64,000 nt of DNA from Mesorhizobium sp. SARCC-RB16n (GTDB lineage Bacteria > Pseudomonadota > Alphaproteobacteria > Rhizobiales > Rhizobiaceae), in the NCBI RefSeq assembly GCF_008520305.1, contig NZ_ML703279.1, positions 1-64,000 on the forward strand. Direction: 5' to 3'. A program made the position numbers and the translations under genes. Of the stretch, positions 62,695 through 64,000 are shown piece by piece. Positions within the stretch are counted from its first letter, which is position 1, and each line of letters starts with the position of its first letter. The notes below the pieces were generated by a model. That model worked only from the letters and a program-made list of their open reading frames with translations. It was not told where the DNA came from and made no database searches.

Positions 62695-63728
62695 GAAATA
62701 CTCTGTCAGACCAGTTGCTACAGGCAGCAGCTTGGTAAGAGACGCCTCCGCCAGCCGTGTTGTAATATTCGAAGCTTGCCAATCACCCGCTGATCTCAGT
62801 GAGCACAGCGGAAGCCTGACTGCTAGGATTGCGAAGCAAATTGCATGCCGGATTGACTACTATTTGCATTACACCGTTCGCCACGAACGGCCGGTCCGGC
62901 TTGGACAGCGTTTGTCTGGTCCCAACGCATTTGTCCAACTCCGGCCAGACAGCGCAAATGCTGCAGTTTCGAAGCACTTTGACCTGAACTTGCGGAACAG
63001 GAACTACTTTAAACTAGCTAGTTGTCTCGACCCCCGAACACCATCGATCTGAAAGCCATCTTCTGGGACAGGAAGTTCCCCATTGCCATCAGCCCTTGCT
63101 CCGGTGAGTCGATTGCTGCGGCATTCCATTCGGGTGGGCCTTCCCCGAGAATCTGAACGAAAAGTCCAGCAGGTTGAGCTCACCATAGGCGCGGCGTGAC
63201 GTGATCGGCGCCAGGCACATGGAGTAGTGTGTCGAACTATTTGCCCGCCTTGATGGGCCGGTTGGCAAGCTGGTAGGTTGAGGACGAACCGAGATTGCTC
63301 GCCTCGCCCTGCAGGCCTGCGGCAGTTTTCGGCTCCTCGAGCAGGCGGGATTGCTTTGGGCGAGCCTTTTAAGACGAGCTGCCCATCTCCCCTTCTACAG
63401 GGCTGCCTCGGGAAGGTACGGGTGAGTCAAACTGCCAGGATAGGCAGTTTTCCCGAACAGCCCTCACGATTCCGGGAGACGGGCTGCCGTTGTGGCACGC
63501 CGGCGACGTTGCGTATTTGCGTGTCAAACGACGCAGGTGTCGGGTCTGCGACAGGACTGTTTAGCGGCGTTCCTACTTTCTTCAGCCAAATCGTTGAAAG
63601 CAATTGAAAAATGTTTTCTTCGCCTCCTTCGGCCAATTGGCACGAGCTTTGAAGCTCTCGTAGTGGAGGCGCAGCAGGCGCCGATGGGCCGCCACATTCC
63701 ATATTTGTCGCTATACGGAGGAAATACC
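62695..63728. other. 1-kb stretch with no recognisable gene
   Basis: Several short frames on both strands (for example 62783-62977 minus, 63278-63607 plus) resemble nothing known and lack ribosome sites. The right end holds ACGGAGG, the ribosome site of the methyltransferase gene. Likely eroded DNA. Confidence 0.45.
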
Positions 63729-64000
63729 ATGCAAACCAAGGACCAACGCACCGCGCTGGAGCAAGCCGCACGAAAGCGCATCAAGGACTCTCATGCCCTC
63801 GACGGAGACGCCGGCCGCTTGGCGGAGTTCTATCGCGGATGGGCCAGTGCCTACGAGCTGGAGGTTGGCCGCGACGAATACTGCGGACCCGTGATCGTGG
63901 CGGAATTGGCGGGTGCCGTGCAGACGGCATATTTGGCCAGGGAGCGACCAGCCATCCCAATCCTGGACGCTGGCAGCGGAACAGGCCTCGTTGGCGTGCA
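63729..64000 (+). CDS. SAM-dependent methyltransferase, N-terminal part (runs off the window)
   Basis: ATG 63729 is preceded by GGAGG at ideal spacing. 90 residues are readable: LAEFYRGWASAYELEVGRDE near 30-50 and the SAM-binding motif I as IPILDAGSGTGLVGV near 76-90. This is a class I Rossmann methyltransferase; the YxxWAxxYE.. pre-motif resembles WBSCR27/METTL27-like and UbiE-type small-molecule methyltransferases. Its substrate cannot be inferred from the visible part. It continues past position 64000. Confidence 0.75.
   Translation, partial: MQTKDQRTALEQAARKRIKDSHALDGDAGRLAEFYRGWASAYELEVGRDEYCGPVIVAELAGAVQTAYLARERPAIPILDAGSGTGLVGV

Noticed and set aside
62245-62793. 182-codon plus-strand open frame
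   Set aside because: Antisense to the recognisable LysR remnant; no domain or ribosome site.

Overview
The window looks like an accessory, mobile-element-rich replicon region (megaplasmid or genomic island) of an alphaproteobacterium of the Rhizobiales (Mesorhizobium/Sinorhizobium type). This is inferred from the gene families, the moderately high GC, the many solute-uptake systems with dedicated catabolic genes, and the IS families present (IS5/IS427 group, IS701, IS91 with integrase, IS110, IS3). No rRNA, tRNA, CRISPR array, replication origin or nodulation/nitrogen-fixation gene was recognised.

Layout. (1) 1-5001 is a nest of insertion sequences: an IS630 remnant, then an IS5-family element, then an IS701-family element whose right part is split by an IS91-type transposase/tyrosine-recombinase unit. 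The IS701 terminal repeats and a 4-bp CTAA target duplication are readable at 1033-1058 and 4976-5001. (2) 5049-16956 is an ectoine/hydroxyectoine uptake and breakdown locus: a class III aminotransferase and a semialdehyde dehydrogenase (minus strand), a divergent AsnC/Lrp regulator, an EhuBCDA-type ABC importer, an M20 amidohydrolase, EutB-, EutC- and EutD/DoeA-like enzymes. The usual eutA and eutE/doeB genes are not seen; the M20 enzyme is the obvious candidate for the deacetylase step. An S9 oligopeptidase follows (17223-19331). (3) 19457-22377 is a decayed IS110, an IS3-family element with three perfect tandem copies of a 50-bp end sequence, and the start of a methylaspartate ammonia-lyase gene cut off at the IS3 junction. 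(4) 22659-33370 is a peptide/amide-utilisation block: a second DoeA-like M24 hydrolase, a CapA-type protein, an AbgB-like M20 amidohydrolase, a complete Dpp/Opp-type importer and a decayed second binding-protein gene. (5) 33627-40757 holds a decayed ADP-forming acyl-CoA synthetase, two paralogous ATP-grasp ligases of unknown function, a decayed IS110 and long stretches without genes.

(6) 40758-57954 resembles a quaternary-amine (betaine) utilisation locus: a GlxA/AraC regulator, an enolase-superfamily protein close to hydroxyproline-betaine 2-epimerase, a non-pyrrolysine MttB-family protein, a Baeyer-Villiger-type monooxygenase, a ProX/ProW/ProV importer, three SDR dehydrogenases, a LysR regulator, and an FAD oxidoreductase / aldehyde dehydrogenase / DapA-family trio that could carry the hydroxyproline carbon to 2-oxoglutarate. 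(7) 58466-61810 encodes an E1 alpha/beta 2-oxoacid dehydrogenase pair, a further SDR and a tiny coupled ORF, followed by a decayed LysR gene. The SDR/LysR pairs at 52-54 kb and 61-63 kb are paralogous. A SAM-dependent methyltransferase gene runs off the right edge.

The common theme is scavenging of nitrogen-rich compatible solutes and peptides, each with its own transporter, regulator and catabolic enzymes, within DNA that is being rearranged and eroded by insertion sequences. Frameshifts listed as pseudogenes are read directly from the sequence; the metabolic assignments are homology recognition by eye and the pathways are inferences.
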